Below are positions 18,403-27,966 of a stretch of DNA of 64,000 nucleotides, one piece after another. Every line of letters starts with the position of its first letter. Position 1 is the first letter of the stretch. Made by a program: the position numbers and the translations under genes. The notes below the pieces were generated by a model. That model worked only from the letters and a program-made list of their open reading frames with translations. It had not been told where the DNA came from and made no database searches. The stretch spans positions 125,623 through 189,622 of the forward strand of contig NZ_JALGRF010000005.1 of the NCBI RefSeq assembly GCF_022815725.1. Direction: 5' to 3'. Source of the stretch: Streptomyces sp. APSN-46.1. Its GTDB lineage: Bacteria; Actinomycetota; Actinomycetes; Streptomycetales; Streptomycetaceae.

Positions 18403-19125
18403 TTCGGCGGGCCGTACGCCGGCCCGCCGGGCCAGCGCCACGGCGGCGAGCGTCGAGTGCACGCCGAGCTTGCCCAGCACGTTCTGCATGTGGGTGCGCA
18501 CGGTGTGCGGGGACAGGAACAGCCGGGCCGCCACGTCCTTGCGGCCCAGTCCCGCCACCATGCAGCGCAGCACCTCGTGTTCGCGCGGGGTGAGCGACTC
18601 CACCAGCCGTTCGCTGTCGGTGCGGTGCTTGCGCGCCGCCGTGAGCTCGCGCAGCACCCCGGTCAGCAGGGCGGGCGGCAGGTGCGTCTCCTCCCGCAGG
18701 ACGCCCCGGATCACCGTGAGCAGCCGTGACAGCGAGGAGTCCTTGGCGACCCAGCCCGAGGCCCCCGCCTGTAGTGCGACGGCAGCCCGGCGCGGGTCGT
18801 CGCGCTCGGCCAGGACGACGGTGCGGACCCCGGGGTGGGTCACCCGTACCCCGGCGACCAGGGCGATCCCGTCCGAGCCGGGCGGTGGCCCGGAGCCCGG
18901 TACGCGCTGGGCGGGCACGCCCCCGGCGGCGGCGCCGAGATCGGCGTCCACGAGCAGGACGTCGAAGCGGCGGCCCTCGGCCCCCGCGCGTTCGAGGCAG
19001 CGCAGGGCGGCGGGGCCGCTGCCGGCCGCGGACACGTCCACGTCCGGCTCGGCCGCGAGCGCGGCTGCGAGCGATTCGGCGAAGATGCGGTGATCGTCGA
19101 CCACGAGAACCCGGATACGAACCAC
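18361..19125 (-). CDS. Stand-alone LuxR/NarL-type response regulator
   Basis: 254 residues. Receiver domain (IRVLVVDDHRIFAESLAAAL) with the acidic pair DD, phosphoacceptor in DVLLVDADLG, and Lys in VAKDSSL; the LuxR HTH is SLTPREHEVLRCMVAGLGRK...THMQNVLGKLGVHSTLAAV. No histidine kinase gene lies next to it. The GTG at 19125 is preferred; the open frame upstream lacks receiver-like sequence. Its stop lies inside the 3' end of tamR. Confidence 0.88.
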   Translation of the reverse strand: MVRIRVLVVDDHRIFAESLAAALAAEPDVDVSAAGSGPAALRCLERAGAEGRRFDVLLVDADLGAAAGGVPAQRVPGSGPPPGSDGIALVAGVRVTHPGVRTVVLAERDDPRRAAVALQAGASGWVAKDSSLSRLLTVIRGVLREETHLPPALLTGVLRELTAARKHRTDSERLVESLTPREHEVLRCMVAGLGRKDVAARLFLSPHTVRTHMQNVLGKLGVHSTLAAVALARRAGVRPAELAGDVVERSGQPA

Positions 19126-19573
19126 AAAACCCCCAAGGGTCGGGGAACGGACGACGTCGGGTACGGCGCCCGGACCAGGTGATCCGCAGGCGCCGCGGCC
19201 GCCGCCGAGACATCTCTGCACTACCCGGACCGGACGCCGTACCCGACGTGTCTCGACCCCTGAATCAACACCGGCCCCCACCGGTGTCACGCATCAGCGT
19301 AGGGCCGGGCGCGTGTCACGGTTGGCCGAATAGCAGAAGTTTTCCTCGCGATTTTCGGGAACGGGCGCCCGAAATCTGCTTTGCGCTGGCTTGAATTCGC
19401 CGGTCACGCGGGTCTGGACGGCGGTTCGCGGCCCGGCGTGTGCCGCGGGCAGTTGCGCGGAGGGGAATTCACCCGGCGCGTACACGCCGGGCGCCCGCGC
19501 ACAGCGCCCGCAGAGGGCGTACGCCAAAAATCGCGCGCCCCCCGCAGGATGCGAGGGGCGCGTGCCGGGGGAG
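19126..19573. other. 448-base intergenic region between response regulator and galE
   Basis: No gene is visible. On the regulator side there are inverted repeats: TTTCGGG/CCCGAAA (about 19356-19377) and CCCGGCG/CGCCGGG (about 19472-19489). GAATTC occurs twice (about 19392 and 19467). The galE terminator lies at the right end. A promoter for the minus-strand regulator is expected here; I cannot place its -35 and -10 with confidence. Confidence 0.5.
19534..19562 (-). terminator. galE terminator
   Basis: Reading the minus strand, a 13-position stem (one mismatch) with a three-base loop is followed by ATTTTTGG. It begins 12 bases after the galE stop: a textbook intrinsic terminator, unusual here in having a real T tract. 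Confidence 0.88.
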
Positions 19574-20563
19574 TCAGGAAGGCTGCCTGCGCGCGAAGTT
19601 CCAGGCGTCGGTGACGATGGTGGTGAGGTCCGAGCGGGTCGGGGTCCAGCCGAGCTTCTCGTGGGCCGTGCGGGCGGAGGCCACCAGCACCGCCGGGTCT
19701 CCGGCGCGGCGCGGGGCGACGATCTCCGGGACCTCCCGGCCGGTGACCTTGCGGACGGTCTCGATGACCTCGCGGACCGAGAAGCCGCTGCCATTGCCGA
19801 GGTTGCACACCAGGTGCTCGCCGGGCGCCGCGACCCGCAGGGCGGCCAGGTGGGCCTCCGCCAGGTCGGCGACGTGGATGTAGTCGCGCACGCAGGTGCC
19901 GTCCGGGGTCGGGTAGTCCTCGCCGAACACCGAGATGGACTCCCGCTGCCCCAGGGCGACCTGGAGGACCAGCGGGATCAGGTGGGTCTCCGGGTCGTGC
20001 CGCTCCCCGAACTCCCCGTACGCGCCCGCCACGTTGAAGTAGCGCAGCGAGACCGCCGCGAGGCCGTGGGCCGCGCACTCCCCCGCGATCATGTGGTCCA
20101 CGGCCAGCTTCGAGGCCCCGTACGGATTGCTCGGCGCGGTCACCGAGGTCTCGGTCAGCGGGCCGTCCGACGGCTCCCCGTACGTGGCGGCGGTGGAGGA
20201 GAACACCAGCGTGCGCACGCCGGCCTCGCGCATCGCGGTCAGCAGGGCCAGCGTGCCGCCGACGTTGTTGTCCCAGTACTTGCCGGGGTTGGCCACGGAC
20301 TCGCCGACCTGTGAGGAGGCCGCGAAGTGCAGCACCGCGTCGTAGGAGGCGTCCAGGTACTCGGCGGCGTCCTGGACCCGGCCCTGGATGAAGGCCGCGC
20401 CCCGCGGGAGACCGGCGCGGAAGCCGGTGGCGAGGTCGTCCACGATCACGACCTCGTGGCCCGCCTCCAGGAGGTGGGCCGCGACGACGCTGCCCACGTA
20501 TCCGGCGCCGCCGGTCACCAAGTACTTATAAGTCCGCGCTTTTAGAGTGCGGGTATTGCTCAC
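19574..20563 (-). CDS. galE: UDP-glucose 4-epimerase
   Basis: About 329 residues. NAD-dependent interconversion of UDP-galactose and UDP-glucose. The Rossmann motif is [20 protein letters not shown], the catalytic pair is in FSSTAATYG and [13 protein letters not shown] (YxxxK), and substrate contacts are in [10 protein letters not shown] and [14 protein letters not shown] use GTG 20563; the frame remains open upstream to 20593 without homology. An internal TTG at the start of VTGGAG cannot be excluded. No other gal gene adjoins it. Confidence 0.95.
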   Translation of the reverse strand: MSNTRTLKARTYKYLVTGGAGYVGSVVAAHLLEAGHEVVIVDDLATGFRAGLPRGAAFIQGRVQDAAEYLDASYDAVLHFAASSQVGESVANPGKYWDNNVGGTLALLTAMREAGVRTLVFSSTAATYGEPSDGPLTETSVTAPSNPYGASKLAVDHMIAGECAAHGLAAVSLRYFNVAGAYGEFGERHDPETHLIPLVLQVALGQRESISVFGEDYPTPDGTCVRDYIHVADLAEAHLAALRVAAPGEHLVCNLGNGSGFSVREVIETVRKVTGREVPEIVAPRRAGDPAVLVASARTAHEKLGWTPTRSDLTTIVTDAWNFARRQPS

Positions 20564-20650
20564 TCGCCTACTGCCTCTCGCGGGGGAACGCACACGGCAA
20601 TCGCGTGTGCAGGGACTGGCATACCGGATTCCGCCCCGCCGGGGAAACCG

Positions 20651-21331
20651 TCAGGGCGCCGGTGTGGCCGAACCCGCCCGGTCCAGCAGGCCCGTCCGGG
20701 CGGCCAGCGCGGCCGCCTCCAGCCTCGATCCCACGCCCAGCTTCATCAGCACCCGCTGGACGTGCGTACGGGCGGTGCTCGGCGCGATGGCCATGCCGGC
20801 GGCGATGAGCCGGGTGTCCTCGCCCTCGGCGACCCGGACCAATACCTCCACCTCGCGCGGGGTGAGCATGCGCAGCAGTCGGCTGCCCTCGTCGTCGGGC
20901 TGCGCGGCGGGGTTGAGGAGCTCCGCGAAGGCCCCCTGCAACAGCTGCGGGGCGATGGCTACTTCGCCCGCCCGCGCCTTGGCCAGCGCCCGTTCCACGC
21001 CCTCGATGCGCTCGTCGTGGCGGACGTACCCCGAGGCTCCGGCGGCGAAGGCGGCCGCGATCCCGCGCGGGCTGGGCACCGGGCCCAGGACCACGACGGC
21101 GATCTGCGGGCGCTCCCGCTTGATCCTGACGACGGGTTCGAAGACCCCGGGCTCGGCCGGGGTCGCGGTGCCGAAGAGGCAGACCTCCGGGGCGCGGCTG
21201 ATGACCAGTTCGGCGGCGCCCGCCGCCGGGGCCGCCGCCGCGAGCACGCGGTGCCCGCGCAGCTTCAGGGCCGAGGCGAGCGCCTCGGCCAGCAGCCGGT
21301 GCTCGTCGACCACCATGACCCGTACGCCCAT
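20651..21331 (-). CDS. Atypical LuxR-type regulator lacking the phosphoacceptor Asp
   Basis: 226 residues. The C-terminal HTH is clear (MLTPREVEVLVRVAEGEDTR...THVQRVLMKLGVGSRLEAAAL). The receiver-like half starts VRVMVVDEHRLLAEALASAL, but the strand that should end in Asp reads EVCLFGTATPAEPG, with no Asp, and the conserved Lys near the end is Arg or His (GYVRHDERIEG). It is therefore likely to act without phosphorylation, through a ligand or constitutively. It resembles the other stand-alone regulator at 18361-19125 in layout. ATG 21331 is chosen over GTG 21343. Confidence 0.85.
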   Translation of the reverse strand: MGVRVMVVDEHRLLAEALASALKLRGHRVLAAAAPAAGAAELVISRAPEVCLFGTATPAEPGVFEPVVRIKRERPQIAVVVLGPVPSPRGIAAAFAAGASGYVRHDERIEGVERALAKARAGEVAIAPQLLQGAFAELLNPAAQPDDEGSRLLRMLTPREVEVLVRVAEGEDTRLIAAGMAIAPSTARTHVQRVLMKLGVGSRLEAAALAARTGLLDRAGSATPAP

Positions 21332-21408
21332 TGAGGCACCCACCCCCGACCCTTCTGACCCGGCAAGCTACACGCTTGTTCGACGTCGCGCGGGGGATAC
21401 CGCGCAGA

Positions 21409-21439
21409 AGCCCCCGGAAGGGAGGACCTTCCGGGGGCT
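21409..21439 (-). terminator. Terminator after the first propeller gene
   Basis: AGCCCCCGGAAGG (21409-21421) pairs perfectly with 21427-21439 around GAGGA, downstream of the minus-strand gene ending at 21482. Confidence 0.85.
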
Positions 21440-21481
21440 CGTGTGCCGTCTTCTGCTGGTGCCGTCTCTCCTGTACGGGGG

Positions 21482-23251
21482 TCAGCTCGCGGTGAAGGAG
21501 ACGAAGTGGTAGTCCGGGTCGCTGGCGGCCGAGGTCGGCTTGCGGGCGTACCTCTGGGCCAGGAACAGCTTGCCGTTGTGGTAGCGGAACTCGGCGTGGT
21601 CGATCAGGAAGCTGGTCTCGGCGCGCTGGCTGGCCTTGTCCGCCGGGTTCTCCATGAGGACCGTTTCCTTCATCGTCTTGCCGTCGATGCTGACGACCTG
21701 GCCGCCCTTGTCGTATGGGGGCACCTTGTAGGCGATGACGTTCGACCCGTCCATGCGCAGCGGGTAGATGGTGTACCGCTCGCCGGCGTCCGCGCGGTCG
21801 GTGGTCTGCTTGCCGGTCTCCAGGTCGAAGGAGAGCAGCTCGTTGGTCCGGCCGTAGGAGGCCGATCCCTGGTGCTCGTACGAGGGCAGGTAGACCTTGC
21901 CGTTGCCGACCACCATGCTGGTGCACTTCTCGACGTCGTTGGCGGGGCAGTCGGGCGCGAAGTTGCCCGAGGAGAGCCCGATGCGCGCCTTGAGCTGGCC
22001 CGCGTCGTCGAGGACGAAGAGGTCGCTGACGTTGGTGGCGTTCTTGGCGGTGTTGCCGACGTTGGCCGCGATGACCACCGGCTTCGTGGAGATGATGCCG
22101 GCGTAGGGGATGCCCGGGGACAGCTTGTACGAGTACTTCGGCGCGCCCGTGGTCGCGTCGAGGAGCTGCGCGTACAGGGTCGGTTCGGAGGCGCGGCCGC
22201 AGGAGCGCATCACGGCGAGGGCGTCGCCGCCCGCGTAGCCGACGTCTTTGCAGCCCTCGTTGTCGACCTTGGGGGTCCACAGGGGCTTGCCGTCGGTGAG
22301 GGTCCAGGCGGCGCCGCCGTCGAGGCCGCCGGCGGCGACGGTCTGGCCGCTGATGGTCACCTCGTCGAACTTGACGGGCTTGTCGCCGCCGGTGGAGGAC
22401 TTGGCGGTCGCGGACCAGAGGAGCTTGCCGCTCTCCAGGTCGATGACGCCGACCTGGGTGCACGCCGGGTACTTCTTCGCCGCCGAGGGCAGGGCCTCGT
22501 CGAAGAGGATGGCCGACTTGTTGTCGCTGATGTGCTTGGTCGCACCGCAGACGTGGGCGGGGAGGGCGGTCTCCCACTTCTTGCCGCCGTCCACCAGGTT
22601 GTAGCCGACGACCTTCGCCACGTCGGACTTGACGTAGGTGGAGTCCGTGAGCCAGGAGCCCTCGACGGTGACCTGCTCCTCCGGCGTCGGGGAGGGGAGG
22701 TTGAGGAGCGTCTTCGACTTGGGGTTGGAGGGCACCTTCTCGGTGCCGCCGGGGGCGGCCGGCTCCTTGTCCTTGCCGTCGGGCTTGCCGCTCGGGCCGT
22801 CGGTCGCGGTGGTGTTCGTGCCGCCGCCGTTGTCAGAGGTGTACCAGAAGCCGCCGCCGACGATGAGGACGATGGCGAGCAGCGCCGCCCCGACGATCAT
22901 CAGCTGGGTGCGCTTGTCGCCGCCGCCCGCGGCCGGGGCCTGGGGTGCGGGCACGGGCATGCCGGGCGAGCTGGGCGCGCTGAACGGCGCCGGGGTGCCG
23001 GGCTGCTGCGGGTAGCCGTACCCGGGGTCGCCGGTCTGCGGGTAGCCGTAGGCGGGCTGGGCGGACGGCGGCGCGGCCGGCGGCGTCGGCGGGGCGGCGG
23101 GCGGGGCCGGCGGGGCCGGGGGCTGATGCGGGGGCGCTGGCGGTACGGGCGGCATCGGGGCTCCGAAGCCGCCGGGAGGGACGTCCTGCGGGGCTCCGAA
23201 GCCGCCGGCGGGCGGCTGGCCGGGGGGCGGCGGGGTGTTGGGGGTACTCAT
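21482..23251 (-). CDS. Membrane-anchored PQQ-type beta-propeller protein (paralogue 1)
   Basis: 589 residues. A cytoplasmic Pro/Gly/Ala-rich N-terminal tail of about 130 residues with GYPQ repeats precedes one transmembrane helix (TQLMIVGAALLAIVLIVGGG). A Gly/Thr/Lys linker follows, and then an extracytoplasmic PQQ-like propeller with recurring SGKLLWSATAK / DGGKKWETALP / DGKPLWTPK blades. Four or more Cys residues (AHVCGATK, KYPACTQVG, NEGCKDVG, MRSCGR) are placed as in the neighbour. This architecture recalls the extracellular sensor part of some Streptomyces Ser/Thr kinases and BamB-like proteins, but no kinase domain is present. It lies 43 bases downstream of its paralogue, probably in one operon. 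Confidence 0.85.
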   Translation of the reverse strand: MSTPNTPPPPGQPPAGGFGAPQDVPPGGFGAPMPPVPPAPPHQPPAPPAPPAAPPTPPAAPPSAQPAYGYPQTGDPGYGYPQQPGTPAPFSAPSSPGMPVPAPQAPAAGGGDKRTQLMIVGAALLAIVLIVGGGFWYTSDNGGGTNTTATDGPSGKPDGKDKEPAAPGGTEKVPSNPKSKTLLNLPSPTPEEQVTVEGSWLTDSTYVKSDVAKVVGYNLVDGGKKWETALPAHVCGATKHISDNKSAILFDEALPSAAKKYPACTQVGVIDLESGKLLWSATAKSSTGGDKPVKFDEVTISGQTVAAGGLDGGAAWTLTDGKPLWTPKVDNEGCKDVGYAGGDALAVMRSCGRASEPTLYAQLLDATTGAPKYSYKLSPGIPYAGIISTKPVVIAANVGNTAKNATNVSDLFVLDDAGQLKARIGLSSGNFAPDCPANDVEKCTSMVVGNGKVYLPSYEHQGSASYGRTNELLSFDLETGKQTTDRADAGERYTIYPLRMDGSNVIAYKVPPYDKGGQVVSIDGKTMKETVLMENPADKASQRAETSFLIDHAEFRYHNGKLFLAQRYARKPTSAASDPDYHFVSFTAS

Positions 23252-23294
23252 TGCGGGGTCTACTGCCTCTCGGTGGGCGACTCGGTGGACTCGT

Positions 23295-24992
23295 TCACTT
23301 GCCGAAGGCCATGAGGAACTTCTCGTCCTTGCCAAGGGCGGTCAGGCGGGACGCGGAGATGAAGAACCGGCCGTCCACGTAGTCGGCCTTGGGCGAGAAG
23401 AAGGAGCTCTCGATCGGGGCCGCGGGGCCGGACGGGTGGCGCAGCAGCGCGGTGGGCTCGCCGCCCGCCGCGGGGATCGAGAGGATCTCGCCGCCCTGTT
23501 CGGACTCGGCCTGGCGGTAGGCGATCAGCTTGCCGCCCGCGGCCTCCAGCGGGAGGAGGGTGCGCCCGTCGCCCGCCGGGGTGCGCCACTTGACCTTGCC
23601 GGTGCCCAGGTCGAAGGCGACGATCTCGTTGGCCTTGCCGGCACCGGCGGAGGTGGCCAGGTAGAGGGTGTTGGAGTCGACGGCGGAGGTGCCGCAGCCC
23701 TGGAGCATGTGCTCGCGCACACCGCAGTTGGGGGCGAAGCTGCCTTCGCCGGCGACGGTGGTGCGCGGCTTCCCGTCGGGTCCGAGGACCACGATGGAGC
23801 GCTCCTTGTTGGTCTCGTTGCCGATGTCGAGGACGATCGGGTCCACGGAGTAGACGCTGGTGACCCGGAAGCCCTTGGGGAGCCGGTAGGACCAGGTCTT
23901 CTTGCCGGTGACGGGGTCGGCGTCCTGGACCTCGACGGTGCTGTCGGCGTCCCGGCAGGTCGCGATGCCGATCATCTTGTTGTTGCCGGCGGCGTAACTG
24001 GCGGGCTGGCAGCCCTCGGGGCCGTTGCCGGCGAAGAGCTTGTCGCCGGTGCTGATCTTGTAGGCGCTGCTCTTGATGAGCCGGTTGACGGCGACGGTGT
24101 CCCCGGTGAGGGTCAGGTTGATGTCGGTGAGGAGGTCGAAGGCGCCCTCCTTGGCCACCTCCTTCGTCCAGCCCTCCTTGCCCGTCTTGAGGTCGACCAG
24201 CTTCATCTGGTTGCAGGAGGCGGAGTCCGAATCGTTTTCCTCGACGACGATGACGGTCTTCCCGTCGGCGGTGGTCTGGTCGGTCTGGGCGCAGATCTTG
24301 GTGGGGAAGTCGAGCTTCCACTTCTCCTTGCCGTCGGTCACGGAGTAGCCGACGAGGGACTTCCAGACGGTCTTGACGACGGCGTCGCCGACGACCCACT
24401 GCCCATTCGTCGCGACGCCCGAGCCGGGCCCCTCGATCTTCTGGGTCTTGTACCAGAGGACCTTGTCCTCGCCCTGCTTGCGGCCCGCGTTGAGGTCTTC
24501 CTGTCCGCCGCTGCCGTTGCCGCTGCCGTCGCCGGTGTCCACGGAGGCGGAGGCGGAGCCGGACGGCTTGGGGTCGGCGGAGGTGGAGCTCTGCGCGACG
24601 GGCTCCTTCGGCTTGTCGCCGCCGCCGTCGAAGAAGGCGAAGTACGAGCCGGCGCCGAGTACGAGCACGCCGGCGACGGACGCGGCGATCAGTACGGTCA
24701 GTTTCCGCCGGGGCGCCGCGCCGGGGGCGCCGCCCTGGGGCGGGCCGGGGGGCATGCCGGGAGGCATGGCCGGGGGCATGCCGGGGGCCTGCGGCGGGTA
24801 GGCGTAGCCGGGTTGCGGGTGCGTCGGCGGCTGCTGCGGGTACGCCGGCTGGGTCGGCGGGGCCGGCTGCTGGGCGTACGGGTTGTCGCCCGCCTGGGGC
24901 TGGCCGTACCCGGACGGCGGCGGCGGGCCGGGCAGGTGTCCGTAACCAGAAGGCGGCGGCGGCTGGTTCGGCGGCAGGGGCGGCTCGGTCAT
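23295..24992 (-). CDS. Membrane-anchored PQQ-type beta-propeller protein (paralogue 2)
   Basis: 565 residues with the same plan as the gene after it: a Pro/Gln/Gly/Tyr-rich N-terminal tail (about 105 residues), one helix (LTVLIAASVAGVLVLGAGSY), a Ser/Lys/Gly linker and a propeller (TDGKEKWKLDFP, LKTGKEGWTKEV, VTGKKTWSYRLP, LGTGKVKWRTPA). Cys pairs such as TKICAQ, DSASCNQ and APNCGVREHMLQGCG are shared with the paralogue. The pair probably arose by tandem duplication. Ligand and role are unknown. Confidence 0.85.
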   Translation of the reverse strand: MTEPPLPPNQPPPPSGYGHLPGPPPPSGYGQPQAGDNPYAQQPAPPTQPAYPQQPPTHPQPGYAYPPQAPGMPPAMPPGMPPGPPQGGAPGAAPRRKLTVLIAASVAGVLVLGAGSYFAFFDGGGDKPKEPVAQSSTSADPKPSGSASASVDTGDGSGNGSGGQEDLNAGRKQGEDKVLWYKTQKIEGPGSGVATNGQWVVGDAVVKTVWKSLVGYSVTDGKEKWKLDFPTKICAQTDQTTADGKTVIVVEENDSDSASCNQMKLVDLKTGKEGWTKEVAKEGAFDLLTDINLTLTGDTVAVNRLIKSSAYKISTGDKLFAGNGPEGCQPASYAAGNNKMIGIATCRDADSTVEVQDADPVTGKKTWSYRLPKGFRVTSVYSVDPIVLDIGNETNKERSIVVLGPDGKPRTTVAGEGSFAPNCGVREHMLQGCGTSAVDSNTLYLATSAGAGKANEIVAFDLGTGKVKWRTPAGDGRTLLPLEAAGGKLIAYRQAESEQGGEILSIPAAGGEPTALLRHPSGPAAPIESSFFSPKADYVDGRFFISASRLTALGKDEKFLMAFGK

Positions 24993-25060
24993 CAGCGCAT
25001 ACCTTCGGCGTCGGGCGGGTCGTGGAGGATGACCTTTCTATCACCCGTGGCCGACCTACG

Positions 25061-25103
25061 ACGGGCCGGTCCTGCCCCTGTACCCAAGGGAGGACCGGCC
25101 CGT
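25061..25103 (-). terminator. Terminator after the ABC-F gene
   Basis: ACGGGCCGGTCCT (25061-25073) pairs perfectly with 25091-25103. It lies between the ABC-F stop and the start region of the propeller operon. Confidence 0.85.
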
Positions 25104-25148
25104 GACACCGCCGTTATCCGCTCAGTTGGCGTCCGGACGAGGCGGAAG

Positions 25149-26948
25149 TCACGCCTCCTCGGCCAGTTCCAGCCAGCGCATCTCCAATTCGTCCCGTCCC
25201 GCGATGAGTTCGCGCAGCTCCGCGTCGAGTGCGGCGACCTTGTCGTAGTCGGTCGAGTGCTCGGCGATCTGGGCGTGCAGGTTCGACTCGCGGTCCGACA
25301 TCTTGTTGAGCTGCCGCTCGATCTTCTGCAGCTCCTTCTTCGCGGCGCGCGCGTCGCCGGAGGCGGTCGACTTGGCGGCGGCGGCCGGGGCGGGCGCCGG
25401 GGCGGCGGCCTCGATCATCCGCCGGCGGCGCTCCAGGTACTCGTCCAGGCCGCGCGGCAGCATCCGCAGGCTCGCGTCGCCGAGCAGCGCCATCACCGTG
25501 TCGGTGGTGCGCTCGATGAAGAACCGGTCGTGGGAGATCACGATCATCGAGCCGGGCCAGCCGTCGAGGAGGTCCTCCAGCTGGGTCAGCGTCTCGATGT
25601 CGAGGTCGTTGGTGGGCTCGTCGAGGAAGAGGACGTTGGGCTCGTCCATCAGCAGGCGCAGGATCTGCAGCCGGCGGCGCTCACCGCCGGAGAGGTCGCC
25701 GACCGGCGTCCACTGCTTCTCCTTGGTGAAGCCGAACTGCTCGCACAGCTGGCCCGCCGTCATCTCCCGGCCCTTGCCGAGGTCCACGCGGTCGCGGACG
25801 CGCTGGACGGCCTCCAGGACGCGCAGGGACGGGTCGAGCTCGCCGACCTCCTGGGAGAGGTACGCGAGCTTGACGGTCTTTCCGACGGTGACGGAGCCGG
25901 CCGCCGGCTGGACCTCGCCCTGGGTGCGGGCGGCCTCGGCGAGGGCGCGCAGCAGGGAGGTCTTGCCGGCGCCGTTGACGCCGACGAGGCCGACGCGGTC
26001 GCCGGGGCCGAGGTGCCAGGTCAGGTCCTTGAGCAGGGTCTTGGGCCCGGCCTGGACGGTGACGTTCTCCAGGTCGAACACGGTCTTGCCGAGGCGGGCG
26101 TTGGCGAACTTCATCAGCTCGGACTTGTCGCGCGGCGGCGGCACGTCGGCGATCAGCTCGTTGGCGGCCTCGATGCGGTAGCGCGGCTTGGAGGTCCGGG
26201 CCGGGGCGCCGCGGCGCAGCCAGGCGAGCTCCTTGCGCATCAGGTTCTGCCGCTTGGACTCCTCGGTCGCGGCGATCCGGTCGCGCTCGGCGCGGGCGAA
26301 GACGTAGTCGCTGTAGCCGCCCTCGTACTCGTGGACGGCGCCGCGCTGCACGTCCCACATGCGGGTGCAGACCTGGTCGAGGAACCAGCGGTCGTGCGTG
26401 ACGCAGACGAGCGCGGAGCGGCGCTCCTGGAGGTGCTTGGCCAGCCAGGAGATGCCCTCGACGTCGAGGTGGTTGGTCGGCTCGTCGAGGACGAGGAGGT
26501 CCTGGTCGGCGATCAGCAGCTTGGCGAGCGCGATACGGCGGCGCTCGCCGCCGGAGAGCGGGCCGATGACGGTGTCGAGGCCCTGGCCGAAGCCGGGCAG
26601 GTCGAGGCCGCCGAAGAGTCCGGTCAGCACGTCGCGGATCTTGGCGTTGCCGGCCCACTCGTGGTCGGCCATGTCGCGGATGATCTCGTGCCGGATGGTG
26701 GCGGAGGGGTCCAGGGAGTCGTGCTGGGTGAGGATGCCCATGCGCAGTCCGCCGGACTGGGTGACCCGGCCGGAGTCGGGCTCCTCCAGTTTGGCGAGCA
26801 TGCGGATCAGGGTGGTCTTGCCGTCGCCGTTGCGGCCCACGACACCGATCCGGTCCCCCTCGGATACGCCGAGGGAGATGCCGTCGAGCAGGGTACGGGT
26901 TCCGTACACCTTGCTGACTGCCTCGACATTGACCAGGTTGACGGCCAT
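25149..26948 (-). CDS. ABC-F family ribosome-associated ATPase
   Basis: 599 residues: two ATP-binding domains on one chain, no membrane domain. Walker A motifs are GRNGDGKTT and GVNGAGKTS; signatures are LSGGERRRIALAKLL and LSGGERRRLQILRLL; Walker B regions are LLVLDEPTNHLD and VLFLDEPTNDLD. The linker between the domains (about residues 190-250, rich in Arg and Lys) is the tRNA-facing element of ABC-F proteins. A C-terminal coiled coil (about 530-599) resembles Uup. ABC-F proteins act on the ribosome in translation control or antibiotic protection; the position after ispE is conserved in actinobacteria and favours a housekeeping role. Confidence 0.93.
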   Translation of the reverse strand: MAVNLVNVEAVSKVYGTRTLLDGISLGVSEGDRIGVVGRNGDGKTTLIRMLAKLEEPDSGRVTQSGGLRMGILTQHDSLDPSATIRHEIIRDMADHEWAGNAKIRDVLTGLFGGLDLPGFGQGLDTVIGPLSGGERRRIALAKLLIADQDLLVLDEPTNHLDVEGISWLAKHLQERRSALVCVTHDRWFLDQVCTRMWDVQRGAVHEYEGGYSDYVFARAERDRIAATEESKRQNLMRKELAWLRRGAPARTSKPRYRIEAANELIADVPPPRDKSELMKFANARLGKTVFDLENVTVQAGPKTLLKDLTWHLGPGDRVGLVGVNGAGKTSLLRALAEAARTQGEVQPAAGSVTVGKTVKLAYLSQEVGELDPSLRVLEAVQRVRDRVDLGKGREMTAGQLCEQFGFTKEKQWTPVGDLSGGERRRLQILRLLMDEPNVLFLDEPTNDLDIETLTQLEDLLDGWPGSMIVISHDRFFIERTTDTVMALLGDASLRMLPRGLDEYLERRRRMIEAAAPAPAPAAAAKSTASGDARAAKKELQKIERQLNKMSDRESNLHAQIAEHSTDYDKVAALDAELRELIAGRDELEMRWLELAEEA

Positions 26949-27024
26949 CAGGAGCGCTCCAGGGAAAGGGTGGGATCAGCCCCTCAGCCTAACCCTCCGG
27001 GGGGAGGCGGACCGCTCCACCGGC

Positions 27025-27966
27025 TCAGGGTGCGGGCACGAGCGTCGCGCCGGGGGCGGGGCTGGTGGCGACGCGGGTGGCGCGGCACAGGCCCGAGGCT
27101 TCCAGCGCGGCGGCGACCTTGGCGGCGGCCTCCTCGTCGCGGACGAGGAACGCCGTGGTCGGGCCGGAGCCGGAGACCAGCGCGGCCGCCGCCCCGGCGT
27201 CGGTGCCCGCGGCCAGTGTCCGCGCCAGCTGCGGGCGCAGGGAGAGCGCCGCCGGCTGGAGGTCGTTGGCCAGGGTCGCCGCGAGCGCGTCCGGGTCGCC
27301 CGACGCCAGGGCCGCGAGCAGCGCCGGCGAGGCCTGCGGGGCCGGGACGGCGGTACCGGCGGTGAGGCGGTCGAACTCGCGGAACACCGCCGGGGTGGAC
27401 AGGCCCCCGTCCGCGACCGCGAAGACCCAGTGGAAGGCACCGGCCTCGACCGGGGTCAGGATCTCCCCGCGGCCGGTGCCCAGCGCCGCCCCGCCGAGGA
27501 GGCTGAACGGTACGTCGCTGCCCAGTTCGGCGCAGATGTCCAGCAGGTCCTGGACGGGGGTGTCCAGTCCCCACAGCGCGTCGCAGGCCAGCAGCGCGCC
27601 CGCCCCGTCGGCGCTGCCGCCCGCCATGCCCCCGGCCACCGGGATGTTCTTGGCGATGTGGAGGTGGACGGCGGGGTCGAGCCCCGCGCGGGCCGCGAGG
27701 ATCTCGGCGGCCCGCGCCGCCAGGTTGGTGCGGTCCAGCGGGACCTGGCCGGCGTCGGGGCCGGAGCAGGTCACCGTCAGCTCGTCGGCCGGGGTGACGG
27801 TGACCTCGTCGTACAGGGACACGGCGAGGAAGACGTTGGCCAGGTCGTGGAATCCGTCGGGGCGGGCCGCGCCCACCGCCAGCTGGACGTTGACCTTCGC
27901 GGGGACCCGTACGGTCACGGAGCGGGGCACGGAACGGGTCACGGAGCCGGTCACGGCGCGGCTCAC
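27025..27966 (-). CDS. ispE: 4-diphosphocytidyl-2-C-methyl-D-erythritol kinase
   Basis: 313 residues. GHMP kinase of the MEP isoprenoid pathway that phosphorylates CDP-methylerythritol. [20 protein letters not shown] (substrate Lys and Asn) lies at about residues 21-40, and the ATP loop [18 protein letters not shown] at about 100-118. A third motif, [14 protein letters not shown], is near 270. The GTG start overlaps the ksgA stop by four bases (GTGA). Its N terminus has a 20-residue Ser/Arg/Val extension before the homologous part, so the true start may be internal. Confidence 0.95.
   Translation of the reverse strand: MSRAVTGSVTRSVPRSVTVRVPAKVNVQLAVGAARPDGFHDLANVFLAVSLYDEVTVTPADELTVTCSGPDAGQVPLDRTNLAARAAEILAARAGLDPAVHLHIAKNIPVAGGMAGGSADGAGALLACDALWGLDTPVQDLLDICAELGSDVPFSLLGGAALGTGRGEILTPVEAGAFHWVFAVADGGLSTPAVFREFDRLTAGTAVPAPQASPALLAALASGDPDALAATLANDLQPAALSLRPQLARTLAAGTDAGAAAALVSGSGPTTAFLVRDEEAAAKVAAALEASGLCRATRVATSPAPGATLVPAP

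Noticed and set aside
23235..27365. 1,376-codon plus-strand open frame
   Set aside because: It runs antisense to the propeller and ABC-F genes and has no recognisable domain; long antisense frames are common at this G+C content.
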